A stretch of DNA of 64,000 bases, taken from NCBI RefSeq assembly GCF_020382885.2, contig NC_058512.1:203501-267500 (forward strand). Direction: 5' to 3'. Below are positions 12,051 to 25,129 of the stretch, piece after piece; position 1 is the stretch's first letter, and each line of letters opens with the position of its first letter. Source of the stretch: Scatophagus argus. Its lineage: Eukaryota; Chordata; Actinopteri; Scatophagidae. The notes beneath the pieces are model-generated. The model was not told the DNA's origin and ran no database searches. It saw nothing but the letters and a program-made list of their open reading frames with translations. The position numbers were made by a program, and so were the translations under genes.

Positions 12051-13526
12051 AACTATTTATGTTCCTTTTGGTGCTACATCTAATGATGCCAGAACAAACC
12101 AATGAGAGCGCAGGATGGAAGGAAGAAAGAAAGAAAGAAAAAACAAAAGAAGGAACAAACAAACAGGAAGGAGTGATGCATCGCACTGAATATCTTTGAT
12201 CACAGATGATCGATCGGTCTCTGAAAAGAGAGAAAACTAATTGACCAATCAGGAGAGGGGAGTCAGACGGACTGACTGCTTTTCCTTTCCTTCACCTGTC
12301 GATGTCAGTGTGTTTCTATGGAAGACAACTGCAGGTGAAATCAGTGAACATGAACAGAAAACCGTGAGATGTAAAATTTTGAAGTTTGAATACAACTGAG
12401 TTTAGAGGGTTGAGATATTTTTCTTGGGATTCACTGATGTTAAATTCCTGTCAGGACACGAATATTCCAGCGGCACGTGTTCAGTGGAGCTTCGGTTCAC
12501 CATCAGTCGATTTTCCACCACAATCCAACACTGGGAGCTAAAAGGAGCTAAAAATAAAAGCTGACGTGACGCACGCGGGAAGGTTTCTCACCAAAGAACC
12601 TGTTTTCTTCAGGAAACGAGTCATCGTTTCCAGGAGCTTCACTGGAGGAACCAGGAAGTAAAGTGACTTCCTGGATCCAGAACGGTTCTGAATTCTTCTG
12701 ACTGGTCAAACTTGGAACCAAAACCGCTTGAGTGTGGTGTTGTCCGTCTTCAGGAAGACGTCTCAGTTTGTCCCTCTGCTGAGTGAATCTCAGTTACAAC
12801 AAAACAAAAGAACGTACAGTCAGCCAATCAGAAGCGAGCGCATTCTGCCGAACTGACTGAAGATGAGGTCTGTAATCTTTACCAAATATTATCTCATATT
12901 TATATGCAAGAAAAAGTCCCCAGAATTAAGACATTAGTCTCATTTGAACAGAGTTGTTACCTAATTATTGTATTTCTATACAATAATTTTTTCTTGAAAT
13001 TCAGCTTTTTGAATTCAGAATCTTGTAGTTGTGAAACTCACCTCACAATTACAACAGCTTTATTTTATGATTAGAAAATTGTTATCATAACTCTAAGGGA
13101 AAAGTTTTATTGAAAAGCTGTTTCTCTCGTACTTAACAAAATAAGTAGCTCATAATTACTAAAAGGAAAGAGTCTTGATTTAAAAAATAGTCTTAATTTA
13201 TTTTCTTAAGCGAATGTGCTTCTGTAATGTGACATCCAGGTGGAAACGAGGAAAAGTCCAGTTGCCACAGAAAACTTGGCCCATTGAATTAAAGACGATT
13301 TGCTGAATCATCTTAGGCCTGATATTTTTTAGTTTTGGTTTTTGTTACATTTTTGACCCCCTCCTGACACAAAAAACAGTTTGTTAACAGAATTCAGCAC
13401 TGAATTAATTCCAGTATTCTGTGTTGTTCAGCGGTCCCAACATTTCTTGAGTCACAAAACCTTAAAAACAAAAAAATAGTAAAAAATCCACATTTCTGAA
13501 CTTTGTTCTCCAGAGTCTAAACACTG

Positions 13527-13527
<1 letters not shown>

Positions 13528-13562
<35 letters not shown>
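13528..13562. repeat. (GT)n microsatellite
   Basis: About seventeen GT units followed by GAGAGTGAGAG. Confidence 0.9.
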
Positions 13563-13565
<3 letters not shown>

Positions 13566-13820
13566 AGTGAGAGAAAGATCACGGGTGTTTTTTAAAGCTG
13601 TGTTGCATTGCTGTTAGCTCTTAGCTGTTAGCGTAGCCACAGGCACTTGGATGATGACATCAGCATTGAGTCGGACAAACCCTGTGGCTGTCGTCCAATA
13701 GGATCAGTAGGATTCTGACTTGTTTATTGTTGTTGTTTTTTAGAGTTATCTGCTGTAGTCTGCAAACTGACCAATCACAGTTGAGGATTGTGTCCCCCAC
13801 AGGAACAATAAAGTTTTATC

Positions 13821-16800
13821 CTTTCAAAGCTGACCTGAAGTGTGTTAGTTCAAACGTCCCACAATCTCATTGGCTGGAAGGATGGACAATGGGCGGGGCT
13901 TGCAGAAACCAAAGACAGCTTGTCAGATGATTGATTTATTCATGCTACAACTTCCTGTCACATTTCAGAATAAATAAAAGTCAACATGAGTGAAGCGCAG
14001 GAAAAGGCCCCCCAGCCTTCATGCACTGGTCCAATATTAAAAATATCTCATACAATAAGAACAACAAAGAGACACAAGTACTTCATTCAGGTAGAAAAAC
14101 ACTTTGGGGTGCATCAAAAGGAGTTAATGGACAAAAAGGAAGTTCAAAGTGAATTTGGGTAAAAATCTGAAGTGGATAACATTCAGATTCAGATGTGAGC
14201 GAAGTCTGAAGGGCGTCCAAATACTTCAACATTTCACAGAGTTTTATGTGTTTTCATGTCTTCCTGTCACAAGTAAAAATACTTGTTTCACATACATGCC
14301 ACACGTTCAGTACCACAACACGTCACGGTTCGGGTCTGATGTCACAGGTAACAAATATCATAACGTGTTCGAGTTCTTGTCAAGCATCACAAGCCAAACA
14401 AGTCACACTGGTCATGTTATATGTTCCAGTACTGCACTTTGCAGTACACGTAGTGTGAAGTACATGTTCTTATGAACGTGTGTATTATGAATCGACCGAT
14501 GGATACCTGATTATCAATAATCAATATTTGGAATCCATATACATTTGTAGTAAAATTAGAATAATGAGGTGAAATGTAACTGAGTACAATTTACTCTATA
14601 CATAAGTACAATTTTGAGGTGTTTGTACTTCACATAAGTATTTAAATTTTCTGTGACTTTTCACTCATTTGGAGGCAAATTTGTACTTTTTGCTTCATTT
14701 ATTTGATAAATTCAGTTACCTTGCAGGTGCACGTTATGATACAACATATACAGGATATTACATGTATATGTTGAATTCAGTACACGTGATATTACAGTAT
14801 CTGACAGTTAATTTGAAACAAATTTATCTGCAGGTCAAAGACACATGCCTGTCCCTGCTGTGGAAGTATCCACGTACTTCTAATGTGTAATTATACTTAC
14901 AGTTACATATACCATGTAATGTAATGTGGGACAAGTATACAACTGAAGTATTTTACAAGTAGTAGAAGTGCTCGAAGTGAAGGCAACCGGATACCTTTTA
15001 GGTTGCCGAAGACGTTAGGGGCTAAAATTCCCACCAGAGGCCAAACACCTGGATGTCCACGCCTGGACGTCCACACCTGGACGTCCACGTCAGTCTCAGA
15101 GCTGAAGAAGCCTTTCAGATGAGAGGTGAAACGTCTTCGGCACCATAAAGGAAATCCAGTTCCCTTCACTTCGAGTACCTTAACTGCCATGACCCAGATG
15201 ACTGTCACATGACCACCAGTGCACACCTGCAGCGTGTAGCAGGACGCGACAGCTGCTGCCGATGACTCGTATCATGTGACGCACTTTAGTTTCTAATCGT
15301 TTTCAACATTTTTTACTCGCAGCCAATCAGCAGGAGGAACAAGCAAAACATTTCCTTTTTTGAAATGCATGTTGGGAACTTTCACAAAGTGTAGGTGGAG
15401 CCTTACTTTTGACTGACTGATTACCGCACCACAGGTCACACGGTCAGTTCAGCGAGACACACAGAAAGAGGATGTGATGTCATCATTTAAAAATACTTCG
15501 ACTTCACGTGAAACAGGTCACTCGAAACACATGAAGACATGAAAACAAGAAAAACACACGTTCAAACGTAAGTCATCATCACAGTAACAACACGGGTTAA
15601 AAAAAAGTCAGCTTGGAAAACCACTTAAACAGGAAGTGATGTCATAATGGCAGAATGAGTCGCTCCAATTGAAAGGCACACAAACTTTGGTTTGGGTCGA
15701 CTTCACTCTCATTCAAAGCTTCAGAATAACTGAATTTACTCTTTTAAAAATCTTTTAAAGTTTTCCAAAAAAACAAATTTTTTACCAATTAAAAAATGAA
15801 AAGAATCATTCTGCAATCAGTTTGCTGTAACAAAGAAAACTACGGAGCCCCGGCAGGGTCACAGTGGGCCTGCCGCTCACTTTATATGTGAAGTTTCCTG
15901 TTTGTTTGTGGCTTTTATCCTGAAAATTATATTAAAATTATGTTATACATAAAACATAAAAATGAAGGAAAAGCTACCTCAGGGTTTCTTTAACGGCAGA
16001 GCAAAAATAAAAGAAAAAAACAAGAGCTGGATAGTAAATTAAATATATTTTAATAGAAAAAAAGAAGGAGGGACATCTGAAAATCAACCAATCACAGCTC
16101 AGCTCGATATGCACACATACACACAGAGACACAGTATCTATACACACGTATAAATACACACACACACACAGGTACGACAGGTGGGCGGGATGTCGAAAGC
16201 ATTTCATGTTGAACAGTATAAATACATTCATGATTTTAAAAAACCTTCCCCAAAAATATAGATATATCAACAATACGACATAAAAAAATTATTTTAACTA
16301 AGTGAAAGAATTGAAAAAAAAAAAAAAATCCAAAGTCGCATCGTCGTCACCCGCCACCAAAACTCCACCCAAACACCACATAAAAAGAATTAAAAAAAAA
16401 CAGCGAAATAATTCAGAAAAATAAGGCACAGAAGAAGGTTGAGATCGCAGCCACCTAATTTTCTACCAGAGTAATAACAATAATAATAATCAATAATCAG
16501 CCATGATGTCAGACGGTAACGTGAAGTGCCGATGGGAAAGGCACGCAAGATTCAACATGTTTGTGAAAATCAGTGAAAATACGCAAAATTTGAAGAATTT
16601 CTGTTCATGAAAAGGCAGTTTAGAATTTCAAATTTTACAATAAAACAGGAAAATCAACTCAATTTTAAAACTAAAACAGGAAAAAAATAAAACTGTTTGT
16701 TGCTGAAAGTTACAGTGAAAATCTCTAAATAAATAACTTCAGACAATTTACAAGAAATTTTGTTTTTCATGCTGAGCAACTTTAAATAAAAAAAATAAAG

Positions 16801-17181
16801 TAAGAAATAAAATCTTTCCAACATTTTGGAAAAGCAGATGTTTTTGTCTCACTCACTTCAGCTCCTTGCTGGACTCCACTGCCCACAATGCATTGCTACT
16901 GGGTCCTCAGGCTGCTCAGGAATGTGCTCTGTAACCATGGCAACGCCCCCTCGTCGTCACAATGTTTGTAGGCACAGAAAGCTCAGTGGTGTCAGGGCTG
17001 TTCCATTGGTCCATTCGTTCCTACCACGGCCCAATCAGAAGCCCTGAAGGCCGAAGGTCTGATAAAGACCTCAAAGGTCTGATAAAGACCTCAAAGGTCT
17101 GATGGTGGACTTGGACACTTGGAGGTCAGATGGTGGAGTTGGAGGCTCTGAGGTCTGATGGTGGACTTGGAGACTCAGACT
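13821..17181 (-). other. Probable ptbp3 3'UTR / intergenic region
   Basis: AT-rich sequence with no open reading frame of note. On the minus strand a poly(A)-type signal (TTTATT on the plus strand) lies at about 13934-13939, some 120 bp from the AATAAA of the convergent ugcg side. The interval also contains the fold-back repeat at 14966-15181 and CA-rich patches near 16100-16170. Part of it is likely ptbp3 3'UTR, but how much is unknown. Confidence 0.35.
14966..15181. repeat. Fold-back repeat with about 50-bp imperfect inverted ends
   Basis: The left arm 14966-15016 and the right arm 15129-15181 are inverted versions of one another; both hold CGAAGTGAAGG, a CTTTTA/CCTTTAT block and TGCCGAAGACGTT. 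The spacer holds three tandem copies of a word like ACGTCCACACCTGG and a GAAGAAGCC...GAGAGGTGAAACGTCTTC segment seen in many fish repeat tails. Family not identified. Confidence 0.6.
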
Positions 17182-17200
17182 TCAGATGGTGGACTTAGAG
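17055..17200 (-). repeat. Short tandem repeats growing from the ptbp3 stop-codon region
   Basis: The word complementary to AAGTCCACCATCTGA, which contains the last codons and the stop of ptbp3, recurs in variant form about four times at about 28-35 bp spacing (near 17184, 17155, 17129 and 17103). At 17056-17095 lie two tandem copies of a small palindrome AGGTCT-GATAA-AGACCT. All of this is in the immediate 3'UTR of ptbp3. Confidence 0.65.
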
Positions 17201-20200
17201 AAGGAGACTCTGAGGTGCTGGTTGTGGTCCAGCTGGTGGTCATGCAGAGCGATCAGAGCCTCGATGGCTTCCTCCACTGACGCCAGCTGCATCAGAGCCA
17301 TCTTCCTGTCCTTCCTGTGAAGCAGAGGAAGTGACATCATCATGAACGTTACAAGAATGTTGCGGTAGGTTCTTTCTTTCGTAACGCTGAGCCCCGTGAA
17401 TCCCTGAACCAACTGAGCCTGACAGGAATCAAGAATCAAGATTCAAGAGTCTTTATTGTCATTATGCAAGCATAACGAAATTTTGTGCAGATTCTCAGCT
17501 TAAAAACACACTTATAAATAGTCAGAGAAAATTAAAATTGCACACTTAAGAAAAAATATAAAAATATACAATACAAAATACAAAATGAGGTAGCTAAAAA
17601 CAAAGTGCACTTTGTGCCAGACTATGTGTATGCTGTGTGTGTGTATGCAGTGTGTGAAGTCCTGTAGGGGGGTGGGATGTGAGTGTTTCACTGTAGGGGG
17701 GTTACTGCTTTAACAGCTCTGGGGAAGAAGCTGTCCCTGAGTCTGTTGGTGCTGGTTTTAATGTTCCTGTACCGCCTTCCTGATGGAAGCGGTACAAACA
17801 GTTTGTTGCCCGGGTGGGTGGGGTCTGTGGCAATGCGTCTTGCCTTCTTCTGGACTCGGGCAGTGTAAACTGAGTCCAGATCTGGTAGACTGCAGCCCAC
17901 AATCCCCTGTGCTGTCCTCACCACCCGGGCTAAGTCCTTCCTGTCCTGTGCTGTGCAACTGCCATACCACACAGTGACACTGAGACACAAGATGCTTTCG
18001 ATTGTGGCTCTGTAAAAGTTCATGAGCAGCTGAGTAGACAGTCCAGTCCGTTTCAACTTCCTGAGAAAGAAGAGCCGTTGTTGGGCCTTTTTCTCCAGGT
18101 GTGAGGTGTTCACTGACCAGGAGAGGTCAGAGGAGATGTGGATGCCCAGGAACTTAATGCTGTCCACCCGTTCAACCGCCTCCCCAAGTATACAGACGGG
18201 AGCGTGATCAGTCTTCCTGGACCTCCTGTAGTCCACTATGACCTCCTTGGTCTTGCTGATGTTCAGGATGAGGTTGTTCCTGGAACACCACTGTGTCAGG
18301 TTCTGGACTTCATCTCTGTAGTGGGTCTCATCATTGTTAGATATGAGACCCACCACAGTGGTGTCGTCCGCGAACTTAACGACCATGTTTGTGGGGTGGA
18401 TAGCAGAGCAGTCGTGTGTGTACAGTGTGAATAAGGCAGGGCTGAGTACACAACCCTGCGGCGTGCCAGTGTTGACGATCAGTGGGGCTGATGTAGACTC
18501 CCCTATCCTCACCACCTGGGGCCTGTTGGTGAGGAAGTCCCTGATCCAGGAGCAGAGTGAGTCTGACAACCCCAGGTTGTGGAGTTTCAGGGCCAACATG
18601 TCCGGGGGGACAGTGTTAAAAGCCGAGCTGAAGTCCACAAATAGCATCCTAACATAGGTGTTAGGATGCTGCAGGTAAGTCAGGGCCGTGTGAAGTGCTC
18701 CCGAGACGGCATCCTCCGTAGAACGGTTCTCCCTGTAGGCGAACTGCAGACTGTCCAGGCCAACGGGGATGGCGTCCTTTATGTATCTCAGGAGGATCCT
18801 CTCGAAGCACTTCATGATGACCGGGGTCAGAGCGACAGGTCGGTAGTCGTTGAGGCAGGTGATGGTTGATTTCTTGGGCACAGGCACAATGATGGACGAC
18901 TTCAGGCACACAGGGACCGTGGACAGCGGTATGGACAGGTTGAAGATGTCCAGGAAGACTTCTGCCACTTGGTCAGCACATGACTTCAGTGTGCGTCCTG
19001 ACACCTTATCTGGACCTGCAGCCTTGTTGGTGTTGATCCTCCTCAAGGCGGAGGTCACTTGGTGCAGCTGCAGGACGAGAGGCTGCTGCTGCACCTCTGG
19101 CTGAGGAAGGTCAGCAGTTCTTCTGCTGCTCGGAGAGTCGAAGCGTGCGAAGAAGCTGTTTAAGGTGTCAGGTAGGGTCGGGTCATGGCTGACCTGCTGG
19201 TCGTTACGCTTATAGTCCGTGATGGTCCTGATGCCTTTCCACATGTTACGTGGATCGTTGTCATTGAAGTGCTCCTCAATGCGCTGCTTGTGCCTGTGTT
19301 TAGCCAGCTGGATGCCCTTTTTCAGTTCTTTCCGGGCCCTGCTGTAAGCCAGCCTATCTCCTGACCTATAGGCTGCATCCCGGGCTTTTAGCAGGGGCCA
19401 CACTGTGCCGTCCACCCATGGTTTTTGATTAGGAAAAACCGTGATTGTCTTTGTGGGTAGGACAGCATCAGTACAGAAGTGAACATAGGACAACACAGCT
19501 GACGTGTATTCGTCCAGGCGTCTGCTTTGAACACTCCCCAGTCTGTGTGCTCAAAGCAGTCCTGTAGGGCTGAGGAAGCCTCCTCAGTCCACACCTGGAT
19601 GGTTCTGGTGGTGGGTTTGGAAGCAAAAGAGTTAAAAACCAGACGGTGCTCTGAGGCCGCGTTCGGCGCGGTCGGTTGCCATCAAAGCCCGGCTGGCTCT
19701 GGATCTGCTGACGTGTACCAGCTCAAAGTTTAAACATGGCGACATCCCTCAGACGTTTTAAAGACTGTTGGTGTTACTCACAGGAAGAACTTGAAGGCCT
19801 TCACCGTGAACCCGCTGGAGGTGAACAAGTCCTTCAAGTCGTCTTCGCTGACCGAGGAGCTGCAAGACAAACGCAACATTAAGATCCACCTGAAGAGTTC
19901 AAACCAGACTGCCAATGATCCCAATGACACACAGAATCAACGAGCAGCCGACGCACCGGATTCCAGTAAAACAGCGTAAATCTTACGGGATGTTGGAGAG
20001 GTGCAGCGTCGCCGACGGAGGGAAGATGTTGTTAAAGTTTTTGGATCCCGGTTTTTTGAAGCGGTGGAGGGCGGAGCCTGAGAAGTCCCGAGTCAGCGCC
20101 TGCTCTTCCTGCCCCGCCCCCCCACGAGGCAGCTGCACCACCGGGTGTTTGGACAGCATCACCCGGATCACGTTACCGTGGAGACGCTGGCCGTTCAGGT

Positions 20201-23200
20201 GACTCATTGCTGCCGGAGGAAAAGGAAAAAAAAAAAGTAAAAACTTTCTGTTTTGATGAAGATGTTTCAGGGCCACCGGAGAAAAATACAAACAAAATAA
20301 CAATCTTGATGAAATTTTACATCTTAAAGAAATCAAACAGAAAATGATTCTGACTGTCTGCAGGTCAGCATCCTTCTAAAGGAAACATCAACCTCAAATT
20401 TTAGTTTACATACTTTTGAGTCAACAAATAGTTTTTATTTCTATACAGCAGAAAACACAGTTCACACGTTTCAGATTTTGTCATAAATAAACATAAACGT
20501 GTCAGACCGAGTTGAGCCTGAGTGGCGTCGCTCATCTGAACGAGAGCGTTTTCCTTCTTATTGAAGAGGATTTTCACTCTCTGAACGTCCCCATAAACTC
20601 CTGAAAACACACAAAAACACACAATCAGGCACATTTCAAATACGATTCACTTCTGATCACAAAGACGGCACAAAGAATGTAAAGATCTTTCTTGAGGAAA
20701 GTCTGTTGGCATGCAGAAGGTAAACCAGGAGCACTCAGTGTTTCTGGTCTCATATTGATGACCAGCAGCTGATGTATTGATGATCAATATTTTCTTACCA
20801 AACAGGATGAAGAGGCAGTGAGGGGAGACGCACTGCGGAGACAAACAGTGTTAATAAAGTTAGCTGAGTGTAACGCTCTGATTGGTCAGTTGCTGTGTGA
20901 CTGTTTGTGACCTCTGACCTCCGGGTTCAGGTTGGACACGAGCAGGACAGAGTGGACAGCAGGAGGCGCCACCTGCAGGGAGACGCGAGGAGGAGACACC
21001 AACGAGCCGGGGACGGCCGCCATCGACAGACCTGAAGGCAAAACCGTCGATTTAAAATGAACACGGAATGTGGGGGACCCAAAGTGAGCAATAAAATTTT
21101 ATTTAACTCAGCGTGTGAAACAAAACAGAAAGACAATCAAATCCAAAAGTTTCATTCAGAGGACGGCGGGTCCTGAAGCACAGAACGAAGACTTCATACA
21201 GGAGACCCAAACCAGCGCAAACACAAAGAGAGAAAGAAACCTGAGCGTCAGGTCAGCCGTCGCTCTCAGACTCAGCAGAGAAAACACTGACGGCATCTCA
21301 CCTGTGTGCTGATGGAAGGTGGGCGGGAAAGCTGACGCTCCGTACGGAGGGAGAGCTACACCTGTAACACACACACACACACGCTGTTAGATCATCTGCA
21401 GTTACGTCCAATCAGGACCAACCAGGAAGTCACTCCAGCGTCATACACGATATTCCCCGAGACGACATGTGTGTGAGACGTGCACCGACATAAACTCTGT
21501 ATGAAGTATCCATATTTGGTCACATGTAGAAGTGCAGATGCCTCACTGGACGGAGCGTCCTGGACTGAGCACTGGGGGCCTGGCTACCTGCTGGAACAGA
21601 ACTTGACTACTAGGAGCCGATCTAATCAGCTGTGTCCAAAAGTGTTTATGTCCATGTGTGAGACAAACGTGGACATAAACACTTTGTCCTCATCGATAAC
21701 ATTCTGCATTAATTTATTAATTAACCAATTCATTTGGGCTGAAGCTGATGATGAGAGTAGCTACAGAGTGAGACCTCCCACTTCCTTCCCATCTCCGCTG
21801 AGAACTGCACATGCTCACATATGATCGAGCAGGACGCGCTGAGTGAAACGTTCAGGATGTTCAGTTAGCATTAGCATGAGCCCCTCTTACTGAAGGCCGC
21901 GGCGGGGTCCAGCTCTCCTGTGGGGAGGTCTGCTCGGGTGAAGTCTCGGCTCTTGTCATTGTTGTACTTCACGTTGAGCGCGCTCAGCTTGGAGAAGTCG
22001 ATCCTCAGCGTGCAGCAGCCATTATAGATGTTCTGACCGTCCAGAGACTGAAAGACAGGAGGACAGGCGGCTGCCATCTGATTGGACCACAGATTCATGA
22101 ATCACTCACTAGAGCTGTGATTGGTATCAGCAGTCAGGGTCTGGATGTTGTGTGTGTGTGTGTGTGTGTGCGCGCGCGCGCCGCGTGCGTGTACGTGTGC
22201 GGGACTCACAGCCTTAGCATGCTGAGCGTGCACAGCATCACTGAACTGCAGCAGAGCCTGAAACTGATTGTTCCTGGTGAACGTGATGATCTTCAACACG
22301 GAGCCAAACTTACTGAAGATCTGAAAGCAACAACCAGACAGGAAAACAAACTGAAAGCCTGCAGACATGAAGACGGTAAAACTAAGCACATCTGCGTGTT
22401 CCTCGGGTCCACGTCGAGTACTGTGAGTCTGAGGGTGCAGTGTGATGCTGCGTCTGTGCGCTGCGAGGGAAACACAGAGCTCTTGTAGCTACGGTTACCC
22501 CAGAGGGACAAACATGCACCAGTGAGGCTCCGGCTACTTCCAGGAGTCAGCGTCAGTAGGATACCGACCTGCTGCAGGACCTCCAGGGTCACCGGGTAAA
22601 ATAAATTCTCCACGATGATTCTCAGGACGGGACTCTGAGCAGGAGCTAAGGCTCGCCCCTCTCCCCCTGACGCCATGTTCCCAGGATGCACTGCTGCTGT
22701 GCTGATGGCCTGCAGCGTTGCTCTCTGTCAACAAACAAACAAACAAACAAATCTGAAAGATTCTGCTTGTAAAGTTGTGAGGTGTACGGGAGGCAGCTGC
22801 TGCTCCTCACCTGATTGGTCAGATTGTCGGTTTTGAGCTCACGGTGGGTGGAATACTGAATGAAGATTGGTTGGTTCCTGATGGTGGGCGGGGCCGAGGT
22901 GTAGTAGTTCACCATGGTAACGGCAGCTTCCTCTGACGCCATTTCTACAAACCCCTAAAGAAAAACAACAAAATATCATGTGACATTTAAGACATAAACT
23001 TATTTAAATGAAATGACACACAATGTAAGTAAAAATAAGACGCATGTAATAAAACATCAACATTTAGCACTTTATGTTTGTAGACGTCAGGACGTTTGCT
23101 GTTGATTCAGAAGTTTTAGAAAAATCTGTGAATAAAAATATTGTTCATTTGTAAATTTATTGATCAAAAATGAAAACGGGCCGATGTGGTGCTTAAAGGT

Positions 23201-25129
23201 GACTCATCCTCATTATGTCATCAATAAAAATAAAATGTTGAGAATTCTACAATAAACTGTGTGTCATTGAGAAATACGTGATTTTACAAATTCAGTTTTA
23301 CAAACCTCAAGCTTTAAAATTAAAAAGAGTTTTAAATGCGTGTTAGACTGTTAAAAATTCTTCACATTTTATAAAAACAGTTTTACACTGTGTTTATTTT
23401 ACTTTTGACTTCATTAATAACCAACAAACACATTTCAACAGGAACACACAAGCAGCGGATCCTCAAGTTTTCACGCAGAAACAAACTGAATGACGTCAGG
23501 AGCAAAACGTCCTCCGTCCTCCTCAGTGTCTTCACTTCCTCTCTGTCTTCACTTTGTTTTATCCAGCACAGCTGAAAACCCTGCAGTTTGATAGCAGATA
23601 GCGGTTAGCAGTCACCTGGTTTTTGGCCTTCAGCGTGATCAGCTTACTAACTCTGCCGAAAGGAAGCGCCAGGGCGAGCACTTCCTGTTCAGAGACGTCA
23701 GCGGGAAGCTGACGCAGGTGAAGGACCCGAGACGGGACGCACTGAGCACGCTCAGAAACACACAGCCTGTCAGTGCCATCCACTGTGGACACACACAAAG
23801 ACAAGTCCAGCAATTAAACACACAAAGTCACTTTACTCAAGTACTTTACCTGAGTGTTTTTGTTTTATACTTCGTACTCAGATGAGCTGCAACATCCAGC
23901 AGGAAGATCAACCCGCTGACACAGCAGGTACTACACACTGTACTGCAACACCAGTACTTCTACTGAGTGTCTGCTGGGACAGGAGGTGGAGTCAGAGACA
24001 AGCAAGCAGGACTCACCTGTGGACAGGTTGGACGTGCTCATGTTCGCTGAGCTGCAGCCGGACGAGGAAGTAAACTCCTGCAGAGAGAAGCAGAAATGTG
24101 ACTGAACTGGATCTGCACCCTGAACCAAAGCTGGACTTGATCCTTCTGGTTTGAATAGTAATGCAGCGTGAGAGGGAACTAATAGGTAAATTAAATGGAA
24201 AAAAAATATCAAAAACTCAGAATCAAATCTAATAAAAGTACAAATAAGAAATAAACCACCAAGGGATGTTTACAGTTTACAGTTTAGTTTGCTAAATAAT
24301 TTAGACATTTAAGAGATTATCATGAATATTTCTGCTCTACTTCCACCATTATTTGTCTTTAACTCTTCAGATGAGTAATTTGTTTTAGGAGTCCAACTAA
24401 ACGTTTTTCTCAGTGTGTTTCTGCCTGATTGTTTGGTGTCCCATCGTGTCTTCAAAGCTCGAGATGAACAGAAAATCTGACACCACCGGATGATAAAGAG
24501 TTCATCAATAATCCAAACCTGAGCTGATTCATTTCTCCTGATCAGGTCTGGACTGTCAGACTGAAGGAAATGTCGGAGAATCACTTCGGAGACTAAAAAT
24601 GTCCGTTTAAAGGCATTTCAGTGTTTTGGTAACATTTAAGGACGTAAATATTGGCTTTTTAAATTAACATTCAAAACATAAACACCCGAACAGCCAACAA
24701 ACTGAGACGTTTTACAGACCAAAACAAGAAGAGATTCAGGAAATCAAACTAATCATCTCAACTAATCGTCTTCTGTAGTCTGTTTTGATTTACATGTGTT
24801 ATCGCGAGATTTCAGCCAATCAAACCTCGCCGTTGCATCGTCACTCCTCGCACGCGACACTTTCAACCAAAACAAAACCAGAAAAGGTGACAAAAGAGCG
24901 TCTAAGAGCGCGTGAGGAGCGCGAAAACGGAGAACAGAGGAGATGAGCGACGGCGGGAAAAAATTCAGTAAACTAGTAAACAACAACGAACATGAGCGAA
25001 GCATTGACGCCAGGGGCTCGCGCAGGTGCGGCTCAGTCACCAAGGAAACGCGAGGCAGGAAGGAAGACAAAACAGCGGCGGAGACGTCGGGAAACGTTCG
25101 GGGTGGTTTCCCCGCGCTCACCCGTCCAT
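17182..25129 (-). CDS. ptbp3: Polypyrimidine tract-binding protein 3
   Basis: Thirteen internal/terminal coding exons (high to low): 24077-24017, 23782-23616, 22954-22811, 22724-22569, 22320-22210, 22047-21891, 21361-21302, 21031-20919, 20832-20799, 20600-20508, 20209-19987, 19859-19782 and 17314-17182. All phases agree and give 509 residues plus an N-terminus. Four RRMs are seen, with words [47 protein letters not shown] and [11 protein letters not shown]; the protein ends [14 protein letters not shown] proteins bind pyrimidine-rich RNA in the nucleus and mostly repress exons. A likely first exon, 25129-25122 (ATGGACGG before GTGAGC), equals the PTBP family start, but the small exon joining it to 24077 was not found, so the start is unresolved. 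Naming as ptbp3 rather than ptbp1 rests on the neighbours ugcg and hsdl2. Confidence 0.9.
17423..19735 (-). mobile_element. 5'-truncated CR1/L2/Rex1-like LINE in the last ptbp3 intron
   Basis: The minus strand carries an open frame of 602 codons (19496-17688) covering most of a LINE ORF2 downstream of the endonuclease. Reverse-transcriptase landmarks are [55 protein letters not shown] and FADDTTVVG with the catalytic FADD, then [11 protein letters not shown] in the distal part. The endonuclease domain is missing. An overlapping frame at about 19594-19500 ([21 protein letters not shown]) continues the same protein upstream, so one frameshift lies near 19510-19530. The 3' tail (17423-17490) holds AATAAAGACTCTTGAATC and short repeats. 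The element lies in the same orientation as ptbp3. Its 5' edge is uncertain. Confidence 0.88.
20799..20832 (-). other. ptbp3: 34-nt frame-shifting exon of ptbp3
   Basis: This micro-exon encodes [11 protein letters not shown] plus one base and corresponds to the 34-nt exon of PTBP1. Since 34 is not a multiple of three, skipping it shifts the frame. In PTBP1 skipping of the equivalent exon by the protein itself leads to mRNA decay and autoregulation; the same use here is inference. Confidence 0.75.

Larger units (their letters stand above)
11898..13820 (+). other. Probable ugcg 3'UTR region
   Basis: No other gene is visible. It holds (GT)n at 12006-12047, a GAAA/GAAG-rich run near 12118-12165, a second (GT)n at 13528-13562, and AATAAA at 13807-13812 that could end a long ugcg transcript. 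The extent of the UTR is inferred only. Confidence 0.4.

Noticed and set aside
17783-19104. Several plus-strand open frames opposite the LINE
   Set aside because: They are antisense shadows of the long minus-strand reverse-transcriptase frame and resemble no family.
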